A DNA stretch of 7,800 nt from Ruminococcus sp. CAG:382 (GTDB lineage Bacteria; Bacillota; Clostridia; Oscillospirales; CAG-382), in NCBI GenBank assembly GCA_000433115.1, contig FR892201.1:1141-8940 (forward strand), in the 5' to 3' direction. Below the pieces are notes generated by a model. The model saw only the letters and a list, made by a program, of their open reading frames with translations. It was not told the origin of the DNA and did no database searches. Made by a program: the position numbers and the translations under genes. Each line of letters opens with the position of its first letter. Within the stretch, counting starts at the first letter, position 1. Shown here piece by piece: positions 1 to 6,233 of the stretch.

Positions 1-126
1 GCCGCAATCTCTCCCGATAAAAACGGAGGCGGCAAGCTGATTCTGCGTTATTCCTCGGGCGATGACCTTGAGGGACTCATAAAATCTCTCTGCGGCAACG
101 ATTTTTTCAAAGATGATAATGAATGA
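1..126 (+). CDS. parB: ParB/Spo0J-like chromosome partitioning protein, C-terminal end (partial)
   Basis: Reading frame 1 is open from the left edge to a TGA at 124-126 and gives 41 residues, so the gene starts outside the window. The visible piece reads GGGKLILRYSSGDDLEGLIKSL and then a short acidic tail. It resembles the end of the ParB C-terminal dimerisation domain, where a basic-glycine turn leads into a beta strand, a Ser/Asp-Asp-Leu step and a final amphipathic helix. ParB binds parS sites near the origin, spreads as a CTP-dependent clamp, and works with ParA and SMC in origin segregation. The downstream neighbour serS supports the call, since parA-parB-serS order is common in Clostridia. 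The catalytic and DNA-binding parts are not visible. The paralogue Noc, with a similar tail, is the main alternative. Confidence 0.72.
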   Translation, partial: AAISPDKNGGGKLILRYSSGDDLEGLIKSLCGNDFFKDDNE

Positions 127-145
127 AAGGACATATTAACCCCCT

Positions 146-1423
146 ATGATTGATATCAAGCTTATACGCGAAAACCCCGAAATGGTCAGGCAGAACATGA
201 GAAACAAGTTCCAGGACAACAAGGTCGAGCTTGTTGACAAGGTTCTCGCTCTCGACTCGGAAAACCGCACAATAAAGACAGAGGTCGAAGCTCTCAGAGC
301 AGAAAGAAACAAATCCTCCAAGCTTATCGGCGGTCTTATGGCGCAGGGCAAAAAGGATGAAGCCGAAGCCATGAAGATAAAGACGTCCGAACTGGGCGGC
401 AAAATCGACGAGCTTTCCGCCCGTGAAAACGAGGTCGAGGAAGAAATCAAGACGATAATGATGCGCATACCGAACATTATCGACAAATCGGTCCCGATCG
501 GCAAGGACGACAGCGAAAATGTCGAACGTGAACGCTTCGGCGACCCTGTGATCCCCGATTTTGAGGTTCCGTATCACACCGACATTATGGAACGACTCCA
601 TGGCATAGACCTTGATGCGGCGCGCAGAGTTGCCGGAAACGGCTTCTACTATCTCATGGGCGACATAGCAAGACTCCATTCGTCCATACTTTCCTACGCG
701 CGTGATTTCATGATCGACCGCGGATTCACCTATTGCATCCCGCCCTTCATGATCCGCTCCGACGTCGTTACCGGCGTTATGTCTTTCGCCGAAATGGACG
801 CAATGATGTATAAGATCGAAGGCGAGGATCTTTATCTTATCGGTACGAGCGAACACTCCATGATCGGCAAATACATCGACACAATAGTTGACGAAAAAAC
901 TCTTCCCCACACTCTGACAAGCTACTCTCCCTGCTTCCGCAAGGAAAAGGGCGCACACGGCATTGAAGAGCGCGGAGTTTACAGAATACATCAGTTCGAG
1001 AAGCAGGAAATGATCGTTGTCTGCAAGCCGGAGGACAGCATGATGTGGTTCGATAAGCTCTGGCAGAACACGGTCGACCTTTTCCGCTCCATGGACATCC
1101 CGGTACGAACCATCGAATGCTGCTCCGGCGACCTAGCCGACCTCAAGGTTAAATCCGTTGACGTCGAAGCATGGTCACCCCGTCAGAAGAAGTATTTCGA
1201 GGTCGGCTCCTGTTCCAACCTCGGCGACGCTCAGGCAAGACGCCTCCGTATCAGGGTCTCGGGCGAAAACGGCAAGTACTTCCCGCATACCCTCAACAAT
1301 ACGGTCGTTGCTCCTCCCAGAATGCTCATCGCATTCCTTGAAAACAACCTTCAGGCAGACGGAAGCATCCGCATTCCGGAAGTGCTGAGACCTTACATGC
1401 ATAAGGATATAATCAAACCTTAA
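146..1423 (+). CDS. serS: Seryl-tRNA synthetase
   Basis: This cytoplasmic class II synthetase charges tRNA-Ser (and tRNA-Sec where present) with serine. At 425 residues it has the usual length. Residues about 1-110 form the N-terminal tRNA-binding domain, with a long charged heptad-like coiled-coil arm at about 27-105. The catalytic domain follows. It shows the serine-site TSE at 234-236, motif 2 from CFRKE (263-267) through YRIHQFEKQE (279-288), the segment EVGSCSN (352-358) with QARRLRIR (363-370), and motif 3 around PPRMLIAFLEN (390-400). The motif 3 region has NNT-VVAPPR where the Escherichia coli type has NGSGLAVGR, which marks a divergent clostridial subfamily. The ATG at 146 follows a GAAAGGA at 125-131 that overlaps the parB stop codon. 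The spacing is a little long, but the N-terminus MIDIKLIRENPE matches the family start well. Only 19 bases separate it from parB, so co-transcription is likely. Confidence 0.97.
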   Translation: MIDIKLIRENPEMVRQNMRNKFQDNKVELVDKVLALDSENRTIKTEVEALRAERNKSSKLIGGLMAQGKKDEAEAMKIKTSELGGKIDELSARENEVEEEIKTIMMRIPNIIDKSVPIGKDDSENVERERFGDPVIPDFEVPYHTDIMERLHGIDLDAARRVAGNGFYYLMGDIARLHSSILSYARDFMIDRGFTYCIPPFMIRSDVVTGVMSFAEMDAMMYKIEGEDLYLIGTSEHSMIGKYIDTIVDEKTLPHTLTSYSPCFRKEKGAHGIEERGVYRIHQFEKQEMIVVCKPEDSMMWFDKLWQNTVDLFRSMDIPVRTIECCSGDLADLKVKSVDVEAWSPRQKKYFEVGSCSNLGDAQARRLRIRVSGENGKYFPHTLNNTVVAPPRMLIAFLENNLQADGSIRIPEVLRPYMHKDIIKP

Positions 1424-1441
1424 AAGTAAAATACCGCAGTG

Positions 1442-1473
1442 CGCATGCTGTGACCAAACGGTTGCGGCATGCG
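1442..1473 (+). other. Hairpin downstream of serS without a U-tract
   Basis: The arm at 1443-1455 (GCATGCTGTGACC) pairs with 1460-1472 (GGTTGCGGCATGC) around an AAAC loop. An extra C-G pair (1442/1473) makes 14 base pairs, three of them G-U wobbles in RNA. Because of the wobbles the pairing is better in plus-strand RNA than as a DNA palindrome, which suggests a transcript structure. No T-run follows, so it is not a standard intrinsic terminator. It starts 18 bases after the serS stop and could stabilise the 3' end of the serS mRNA or cause pausing. These roles are inference. Confidence 0.5.
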
Positions 1474-1487
1474 GTGCTGACGCTTTC

Positions 1488-1504
1488 CCGCACGTCACGT
1501 GCGG
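1488..1504 (+). repeat. Perfect 7-bp inverted repeat before the small membrane protein gene
   Basis: CCGCACG (1488-1494) and CGTGCGG (1498-1504) are exact reverse complements separated by TCA. The element follows the first hairpin by 14 bases. It covers the GTG at 1499 that would give the longest version of the next gene, which is one reason for preferring the ATG at 1520. It has no T-run. It might be an operator or an mRNA structure that limits translation of the next gene. Nothing in the sequence decides between these. Confidence 0.45.
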
Positions 1505-1519
1505 TGTGAACTACTGCTT

Positions 1520-1930
1520 ATGATGCTGACACTGAAACAGATAGTATGGGCAATAGCTATTGGCATTGCCGCCGCTTCAATCTATACCTTTTACACAAAA
1601 AGGGTGCTTGGCTCTTTTGTGCGCCGTCTTTTCGAGCACGACGCATTTGACAAAGAAAGTGCTGTGCCGCTTGAAGCGCTCGGACTGAAGGGACTTCCAT
1701 TCATAAAATATTCGCTCCGTGAAGGCACCTCCTTTTCCCGGACGGTACTCTGCCATGACGGTAAATACTATATTCCGGAGGAGCGCATAGATATGGCAGA
1801 ACGCAAATACTGCGGAGAACGCATTCCGCTGTTGCTGCTTCCCATACTGTTGCTTGTACTTTGCTTCACCGCACTAATTTGCAACTATCTCTTCCCCGAG
1901 CTGTTTACCATGCTCGGCATAACCGCATAG
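1520..1930 (+). CDS. Small two-helix membrane protein, unknown function
   Basis: I do not recognise this 136-residue protein. An N-terminal hydrophobic segment (IVWAIAIGIAAASIYTFY, about residues 8-25) is followed by a basic stretch (TKR...VRR), then a polar domain of about 75 residues, then a strong second hydrophobic segment (LLLLPILLLVLCFTALI, about residues 104-120) and a short tail. The polar part contains KYYIPEERIDMAERKY, which resembles small uncharacterised clostridial membrane proteins with a YYIPEE-type motif. This similarity is from memory and unverified. With both ends on the same side, the central domain would face one compartment. No good Shine-Dalgarno sequence is visible. ATG at 1520 (or 1523) is preferred over GTG at 1499, which lies inside a hairpin and would add seven residues. 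It stands 28 bases before the MORN gene and probably shares its transcript. That it is a real gene is fairly certain; its function is unknown. Confidence 0.75.
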   Translation: MMLTLKQIVWAIAIGIAAASIYTFYTKRVLGSFVRRLFEHDAFDKESAVPLEALGLKGLPFIKYSLREGTSFSRTVLCHDGKYYIPEERIDMAERKYCGERIPLLLLPILLLVLCFTALICNYLFPELFTMLGITA

Positions 1931-1958
1931 AAATAATCAGGAAAGGACATCCGGTTTT

Positions 1959-2807
1959 ATGGTCAAGCTGAAACGCGGAATGAATCCGCTGCTTTTCATT
2001 CTCATCGTCGCGGTGGTATGCGTCGCCGCAACCGCACTCGTCCTGTATGTAATGGGCTATCGTTATATTTCAAATAACGAGGGATACAAATTCATCGGCA
2101 AGACCGAAAACGGTCAGCCGGTTTCTGGTACTATCCGCTATCCTGACGGCGGCAAAGCCGACCTTGATTACATGAACAAAACAATACGCTATTCAAACGG
2201 CGATCTCTATGTCGGCGATATATATCAGGTGTACCGACACGGAAACGGAAAAATGTCTTATTACGCGACAAAGGATACCTATGAGGGCGAATTCCAGTAT
2301 GACAAGCTGACGGGTACCGGTACTTACACGTTCAGAAACGGCGATGTATATACAGGTACGCTTATCGACGCCGTAAAACAGGGTCACGGGCTTTATACAT
2401 GGGCGGACGGCTCGAAGTACGACGGCAACTTTGAAAACGGACTTGCCGACGGCTACGGTATTTTTGTGATGGGCAGCGACGGCTCGCGATATGAAGGCTA
2501 TTTCAAAAACGGCGTCAAGGACGGCGAAGGCGAATTCTATTTTGCAAACGGTGACTATTACAAGGGCTCGTTTGTCGGCGACAAGCGCACGGGCACCGGT
2601 TTTTATCGCTGGGCGAACAAGGAGACCTACACAGGTACATTCTTTGACAATATGCTCGATACCCGCGTCAGGGACGCAAACGGCGAATTCATTATGAATT
2701 CCGACGGAACCTATAAGCACGGCGAAAAAGCCGTTTACACATGGCCCAGCGGAAGATCCTACACCGGATATTTCGAAGAGGGCAAAATCGTTACAGTTGA
2801 GGACTGA
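1959..2807 (+). CDS. Membrane-anchored MORN-repeat protein
   Basis: This 282-residue protein has a basic N-terminus (KLKR), one transmembrane segment (about residues 10-33), and then a nearly continuous run of MORN repeats from about residue 83. Units begin at YVGD (84), YEGEF (108), YTGTL (131), YDGNF (154), YEGYF (178), YKGSF (201), YTGTF (224) and YTGYF (268), each with a Gly-rich second half such as GTGTYTF or GEGEFYF. The seventh unit is stretched by an insertion at about 233-255. Positive-inside topology predicts that the repeats lie outside the cytoplasm. MORN repeats form elongated beta-hairpin sheets that bind proteins or lipids; no enzymatic domain is present. The ATG at 1959 follows GAAAGGA (1941-1947) at good spacing. 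The gene ends 5 bases before the next start. Its role is unknown; an envelope scaffold or surface-binding protein is the most natural reading. Confidence 0.88.
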   Translation: MVKLKRGMNPLLFILIVAVVCVAATALVLYVMGYRYISNNEGYKFIGKTENGQPVSGTIRYPDGGKADLDYMNKTIRYSNGDLYVGDIYQVYRHGNGKMSYYATKDTYEGEFQYDKLTGTGTYTFRNGDVYTGTLIDAVKQGHGLYTWADGSKYDGNFENGLADGYGIFVMGSDGSRYEGYFKNGVKDGEGEFYFANGDYYKGSFVGDKRTGTGFYRWANKETYTGTFFDNMLDTRVRDANGEFIMNSDGTYKHGEKAVYTWPSGRSYTGYFEEGKIVTVED

Positions 2808-2812
2808 TTACT

Positions 2813-3664
2813 ATGGCAAACTTCATCCTTTCCGCTTTTGCGGATGAAATCGACCCGAATTTCGAAGAACAGCTCAAGGGGCTGAAAAAGCTGGATATTC
2901 CCTATGTTGAGCTCCGCGGTGTTAACGGCAAATCGTTCACCCTGCTCACCGACGACGAAGTTCTTGATGTGCGCGACCTGCTTGCGCGATACGGCATAAA
3001 AGTATGGTCTCTCGGCTCTCCCATCGGAAAAATACATACAAACGACGATTTTGAAGCACATAAGCACCTGCTGACCCGTATTATGGACATCGGCGATATG
3101 CTTGACGTCAAGCGCATACGTATGTTCAGCTTCTATCCGGAAGCCGGAATTTCACGTGAAGAATTCGAAAAAAAAGCTTTTTCCATGATCGGAGAGCTGC
3201 TTGACATGGCTGAAGCACGTGGTTTCGTTCTCTGCCATGAAAACGAAAAGGATATTTACGGTCAGAGCGCAGAAAGCGTGAAGAAGCTGTGCGACCACTT
3301 CGGCGGCAGGCTCCGCGCCGTTCTTGACAGCGGAAACCTTGCGTTCTCAAACGAAAATTCCGTCAATGTATATCCCCTGCTCAAGGATTATATCGAATAT
3401 CTCCACATCAAGGACGCGGAGCAGAACGGTGCTATTGTCGTACCCGGCACGGGCGACGCTCATCTTGCCGAAACGCTCGCGCAGGTCAACGCAGACAGAA
3501 CAGACGATGTTGTTCTTACCGTTGAACCGCATCTTACGGTATTCGGCGGCTTGTCATCCCTTTCAAATCTCGACGACATCAAGCATAAAAACGTATTTTC
3601 CACCGCATTCGAAGCCTTCGAAACGGCAACTGAGGCACTGCGCGGAATCATAAACAACCTATGA
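2813..3664 (+). CDS. Sugar phosphate isomerase/epimerase-like TIM-barrel protein
   Basis: This 283-residue cytoplasmic protein belongs to the xylose-isomerase-like TIM-barrel superfamily (AP endonuclease 2 / IolE / hydroxypyruvate isomerase relatives). The expected metal-binding carboxylates and histidine appear in order at the ends of beta strands: E143 in CHENE, D172 in VLDSGN, H198 in LHIKDA and E238 in TVEPHL. E33 in YVELRG on the second strand is also typical. Members isomerise, epimerise or dehydrate sugars and inositol derivatives; the substrate here cannot be inferred. Its length is usual for the family. TGAGGA at 2798-2803, inside the end of the MORN gene, sits 9 bases before the ATG at 2813, which suggests translational coupling to that gene. 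An intrinsic terminator lies just after the stop. The link to two membrane proteins is unexplained and may be only shared transcription. Confidence 0.88.
   Translation: MANFILSAFADEIDPNFEEQLKGLKKLDIPYVELRGVNGKSFTLLTDDEVLDVRDLLARYGIKVWSLGSPIGKIHTNDDFEAHKHLLTRIMDIGDMLDVKRIRMFSFYPEAGISREEFEKKAFSMIGELLDMAEARGFVLCHENEKDIYGQSAESVKKLCDHFGGRLRAVLDSGNLAFSNENSVNVYPLLKDYIEYLHIKDAEQNGAIVVPGTGDAHLAETLAQVNADRTDDVVLTVEPHLTVFGGLSSLSNLDDIKHKNVFSTAFEAFETATEALRGIINNL
3148..3163. other. Weak parS-like palindrome within the isomerase-like gene
   Basis: The 16-mer AATTTCACGTGAAGAA agrees at 12 of 16 positions with the widely conserved parS consensus TGTTTCACGTGAAACA, including the unbroken central TTTCACGTGAA. 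It lies about 3 kb from the end of parB, in a region expected to be near the origin, where parS sites usually occur. Four mismatches, including both outer TG/CA dinucleotides, are more than functional sites normally show. The bases also encode ordinary protein sequence, so chance is quite possible. Confidence 0.2.
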
Positions 3665-3671
3665 GCTGAAT

Positions 3672-3704
3672 GCGCGGAACTCTGATTTCCGCGCTTCTTT
3701 TGTT
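3672..3704 (+). terminator. Intrinsic terminator after the isomerase-like gene
   Basis: GCGCGGAA (3672-3679) and TTCCGCGC (3687-3694) form a perfect 8-bp stem with a 7-base loop (CTCTGAT). The T-rich run TTCTTTTGTT follows at once. It starts 7 bases after the stop codon of the TIM-barrel gene and is the probable end of the transcript that carries the small membrane protein, MORN and TIM-barrel genes. The lnt start codon is only 6 bases past the T-run, so read-through here may also set how much lnt is transcribed from upstream. Confidence 0.85.
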
Positions 3705-3710
3705 ATATTT

Positions 3711-5267
3711 ATGAGATTTTTTTCGTTTTTCAAAAAGCATCACGCATTGTCATGCATTGCGGCGGGGCTCATATATTCGCTCGCATTTCTTCAGGAATGG
3801 TTGTTTGTCTTCGCGTATACAGGACTGTATCTGTTTTTGAATATACTCTTTGAAAGTGGGACGATAACGCATCCGTTCAGAAAAACGTTCGCGTTTTTCA
3901 TGGGCTATATGCCTGTGCTGTATTCATGGTTTGCGGAGTTGTATCCGTTCGACGGATTTGACTTTTCGCCGGCACAGGGCATTCTTATCGTCATACTCGG
4001 AATACTCGGGATATCGCTTTATCATTCTGCCGTGACGGCGCTGATATTCATGCTGTCTTCTCTGATTCCGAAGAACAAGCCGCTCCTTTTGCCGCCATGT
4101 ACAGCCGGGCTTTTCATAATCTCCGAATGGTTCCTTAACCTCGGACCTCTCAAGTTTTCATGGGGAACGGTCGCGCTGACACAGATCAAGGTGTTGCCGC
4201 TTCTTCAGAATGCATCGCTTTTCGGCTGCTATTTTATCACATTCATCGTTGTCACATTCTGCGGATACATGGCTTTGTTTGCACAGACGGGTGACCGTTT
4301 TGCACTCAGAGCCGGAACCGCTTCCCTTCTTGCGCCGGCAATTATCGGTATCGTGCTTTGCGTCATACCGATAAAAAACGATAAGGCAATCAAAACTGCC
4401 GCAATCCAGGGAAATGCTCTGTCAAACGAAAAATGGGACAGCGACAGGCGCCAGACTATAATAGATACTAATATCACACTTGCCGAAAAAGCAGCCGAAA
4501 ACGGCGCCGCGCTTGTTGTGCTGTCGGAATCGGCTTTTCCCGTGTCCTTCACAAGCGGCGGTGAAATTCATACACGGCTTGCCGCGATTTGCGAAAAATA
4601 CGGCTGTACCATCGTGACCGGAGCACTTATTCATGACACCGACGGCAAGCACAACGCGATGATTGCAATACGTCCCGACGGCACGCTCACGAACTATTAC
4701 ACAAAACGGAACCTCGTTCCGTTCGGTGAAACGCTGCCCTTCAAAAAGGTGATTGATTTTGTTCTCGGGCTTTTCGGTGCGACCTTTGACCGCGTCCCGT
4801 ATGTCGAAGGCAACAGCGCCGATATCATTGATATTGACGGAGTGCGATACGGCGGAGTCATATGCTTCGATTCCATTTTCCCGTGGACTGTCGTTGACAC
4901 CACCCGCTCGGGAGCAAACATCATAATAATCGTCACAAACGACAGCTGGTACAACGATGCGCCCGCGGTAAAGCAGCACGTCTGGCATGCGGCGCTCAGA
5001 GCCGTCGAAAACGGCAGATATATCGTCCGTGCCGCAAACACGGGAATTTCCTGCTTCATTACCCCGAAGGGCGAAATAAGAAGCGCTACAAAAGCGCTTG
5101 TCGAAACGGCGACATATGACACTGTATATACCGTCGAAACGCGCACGCTGTATTCATACGTCGGTGATGTGCCGCTCTATCTTTCACTTGCGGGCTATGC
5201 CCTGTTTGCAGTCATGAGAATAATCAAAGGATTCAGAAACCATGGAAAGAATCAAACTGTACGCTAA
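3711..5267 (+). CDS. lnt: Apolipoprotein N-acyltransferase
   Basis: Lnt transfers a fatty acyl chain from phospholipid to the N-terminal cysteine amine of lipoproteins, the third step of lipoprotein maturation, on the outer face of the cytoplasmic membrane. The protein is 518 residues, close to the roughly 512 of E. coli Lnt. Residues about 11-220 hold several hydrophobic segments, with the family-like block SEWFLNLGPLKFSWG at 138-152. Residues about 228-475 form the carbon-nitrogen hydrolase domain, with the triad E273 (LSESAFP), K332 (YYTKRNLVPFGE) and C385 (GGVICFDSIFP). KW at 241-242 and NDSWYND at 410-416 also fit the family. The cysteine is followed by FD instead of the common YE. A last hydrophobic segment lies at about 485-505. 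No Shine-Dalgarno sequence precedes ATG 3711 and the frame stays open upstream, but no better start exists. The gene overlaps the following esterase by 26 bases. Confidence 0.93.
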   Translation: MRFFSFFKKHHALSCIAAGLIYSLAFLQEWLFVFAYTGLYLFLNILFESGTITHPFRKTFAFFMGYMPVLYSWFAELYPFDGFDFSPAQGILIVILGILGISLYHSAVTALIFMLSSLIPKNKPLLLPPCTAGLFIISEWFLNLGPLKFSWGTVALTQIKVLPLLQNASLFGCYFITFIVVTFCGYMALFAQTGDRFALRAGTASLLAPAIIGIVLCVIPIKNDKAIKTAAIQGNALSNEKWDSDRRQTIIDTNITLAEKAAENGAALVVLSESAFPVSFTSGGEIHTRLAAICEKYGCTIVTGALIHDTDGKHNAMIAIRPDGTLTNYYTKRNLVPFGETLPFKKVIDFVLGLFGATFDRVPYVEGNSADIIDIDGVRYGGVICFDSIFPWTVVDTTRSGANIIIIVTNDSWYNDAPAVKQHVWHAALRAVENGRYIVRAANTGISCFITPKGEIRSATKALVETATYDTVYTVETRTLYSYVGDVPLYLSLAGYALFAVMRIIKGFRNHGKNQTVR

Positions 5268-6078
5268 AAACATACATACCGGCTGTGACAAGGTCGTTAT
5301 GGAATGTCATCTGCCGCCGAAAAATCCCGATAATCCGGAAACAGAAACTCCGGCTGTTATTATATTCCCGGGAGGAGGCTATGCTTTCTGCTCCGAACGC
5401 GAGGCAACGCCCGTCGCAAACGTCTTCCTCGCTCAGGGATATGCCGCATTTGTCGTCCGGTATACTCTTGCACCGGAATGCGAAGTGTATAACCCGCTGC
5501 TTGATGCCGCTATGGCGGTCCACACTGTACGCACGAACGCCGATGAATTCGGCGTGGATCCGAATAAGATCGCAGTCTGCGGATTTTCAGCCGGCGGTCA
5601 TCTTGCGGCGCATATCTCGACTTCATGGAACAGTGATATCATATCCGACAGGCTTGACATCACGAACATTTCCGCACGCCCCAACGCCACAATCCTCGGA
5701 TATCCGGTGATCTCCGGCGTCGACCACCCGAATATGTCTTCGTTTCAGAAGCTCACCGGAAGCGAGAGCCCTTCAATGGAGCTGCTTGAATCACTCTCGG
5801 CAGACAGACTTGTGGATGACCTCACCTGCCCCGCCTTTGTGTGGCATACCTCAACCGATACGCTTGTTCCGGTCAGGAATTCACTGCTTTACTGCAATGC
5901 GCTCGCTGAGCATGACATACTTTTTGAGCTTCACGTGTTCCCGTTCGGCGGTCACGGCTATGCTCTTGCCGATCGGCTCACCTGCCCGGGATATAACAGC
6001 CCATACATTACAAGATGGGTCGATTTATGCTGCAAATGGTGCGACAATCTGTTCTATAACGGCAATTTTCTGAAATAG
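5242..6078 (+). CDS. Alpha/beta-hydrolase, acetyl-esterase-like
   Basis: This 278-residue cytoplasmic hydrolase has no signal peptide. The oxyanion-hole motif is FPGGGY (42-47), a variant of the HGGG of the hormone-sensitive-lipase/acetyl esterase family. The nucleophile elbow is GFSAGG with S116, the acid is D206 in WHTSTDTLVP and the base is H238 in FGGHGY, giving a full Ser-Asp-His triad. Such proteins (Aes-like, or deacetylases of xylan-derived and other acetylated sugars) remove small acyl groups; the substrate is not visible here. AAAGG at 5226-5230 lies 11 bases before the ATG at 5242, inside the end of lnt. The 26-base overlap suggests co-translation with lnt. A functional link between the two is not obvious. 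No clear terminator follows the TAG, only a weak 5-bp hairpin. Confidence 0.9.
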   Translation: MERIKLYAKNIHTGCDKVVMECHLPPKNPDNPETETPAVIIFPGGGYAFCSEREATPVANVFLAQGYAAFVVRYTLAPECEVYNPLLDAAMAVHTVRTNADEFGVDPNKIAVCGFSAGGHLAAHISTSWNSDIISDRLDITNISARPNATILGYPVISGVDHPNMSSFQKLTGSESPSMELLESLSADRLVDDLTCPAFVWHTSTDTLVPVRNSLLYCNALAEHDILFELHVFPFGGHGYALADRLTCPGYNSPYITRWVDLCCKWCDNLFYNGNFLK

Positions 6079-6113
6079 CAACCGATAGTTGCGGATTTTC
6101 AAGCCGAAATATG

Positions 6114-6142
6114 TTGTTGAAACGGGCGATTTCCGCTATAAT
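6114..6142 (+). promoter_or_regulatory. Putative sigma-A-type promoter of the XRE regulator gene
   Basis: A perfect TATAAT at 6137-6142 is preceded by TTGTTG at 6114-6119 with 17-base spacing. An overlapping TTGAAA at 6117-6122 is a better hexamer but would leave only 14 bases. Transcription would begin near 6149, giving a leader of about 85 bases before the ATG at 6234. This is the only gap in the lnt-to-regulator stretch able to hold a promoter, and it marks the regulator as an independent unit. Confidence 0.6.
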
Positions 6143-6160
6143 TACAAGTGCGACAGGAAC

Positions 6161-6196
6161 CACGCGCGACACAGAAAGATAACGGCACCGCGCGTG
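6161..6196 (+). repeat. Inverted repeat in the leader of the XRE regulator
   Basis: CACGCGCG (6161-6168) and CGCGCGTG (6189-6196) are perfect 8-bp reverse complements separated by 20 bases. They lie downstream of the predicted transcription start and 37 bases before the start codon. They could form a GC-rich stem with a long loop in the mRNA, or be a two-half-site operator for the regulator encoded next. The arm-centre spacing of 28 bases is between two and three helical turns. There is no T-run, so it is not a terminator. Confidence 0.5.
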
Positions 6197-6219
6197 AATC
6201 CGACTCTTACATAACAAAC

Positions 6220-6225
6220 AGGAGG
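6220..6225 (+). promoter_or_regulatory. Strong Shine-Dalgarno site of the XRE regulator
   Basis: AGGAGG sits 8 bases before the ATG at 6234. It is the strongest ribosome binding site in the window and fixes the start of the regulator, whose HTH domain begins within the first ten residues. Confidence 0.85.
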
Positions 6226-6233
6226 AAACACAA

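Noticed and set aside
107..991. Long open frame (294 codons) on the minus strand opposite serS
   Set aside because: It is antisense to a fully supported serS with all class II motifs. Its translation has no recognisable domain and no ribosome site, and long antisense frames are common opposite genes with this codon bias.
1404..1432. TAAAAT after the serS stop as a possible -10 box for the membrane-protein gene
   Set aside because: No acceptable -35 hexamer lies 16-18 bases upstream, and A-rich sequence after a stop codon is common.
2193..2720. Minus-strand open frame of 175 codons opposite the MORN gene
   Set aside because: It mirrors the repetitive MORN coding sequence and shows no independent domain or start signal.
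2211..2790. MORN-coding repeats as a possible DNA tandem repeat or mobile element
   Set aside because: The repetition is at protein level. The nucleotide units have diverged, show no constant spacer and no terminal repeats.
4422..4988. Minus-strand open frame of 188 codons opposite lnt
   Set aside because: It is opposite the Lnt catalytic domain, which carries the complete triad. The antisense translation looks random.
6078..6100. Small hairpin GCAAC-CGATA-GTTGC followed by GGATTTTC after the esterase gene
   Set aside because: The stem has only 5 pairs, starts on the last base of the stop codon and has a short T-run interrupted from the stem. It is too weak to call a terminator.
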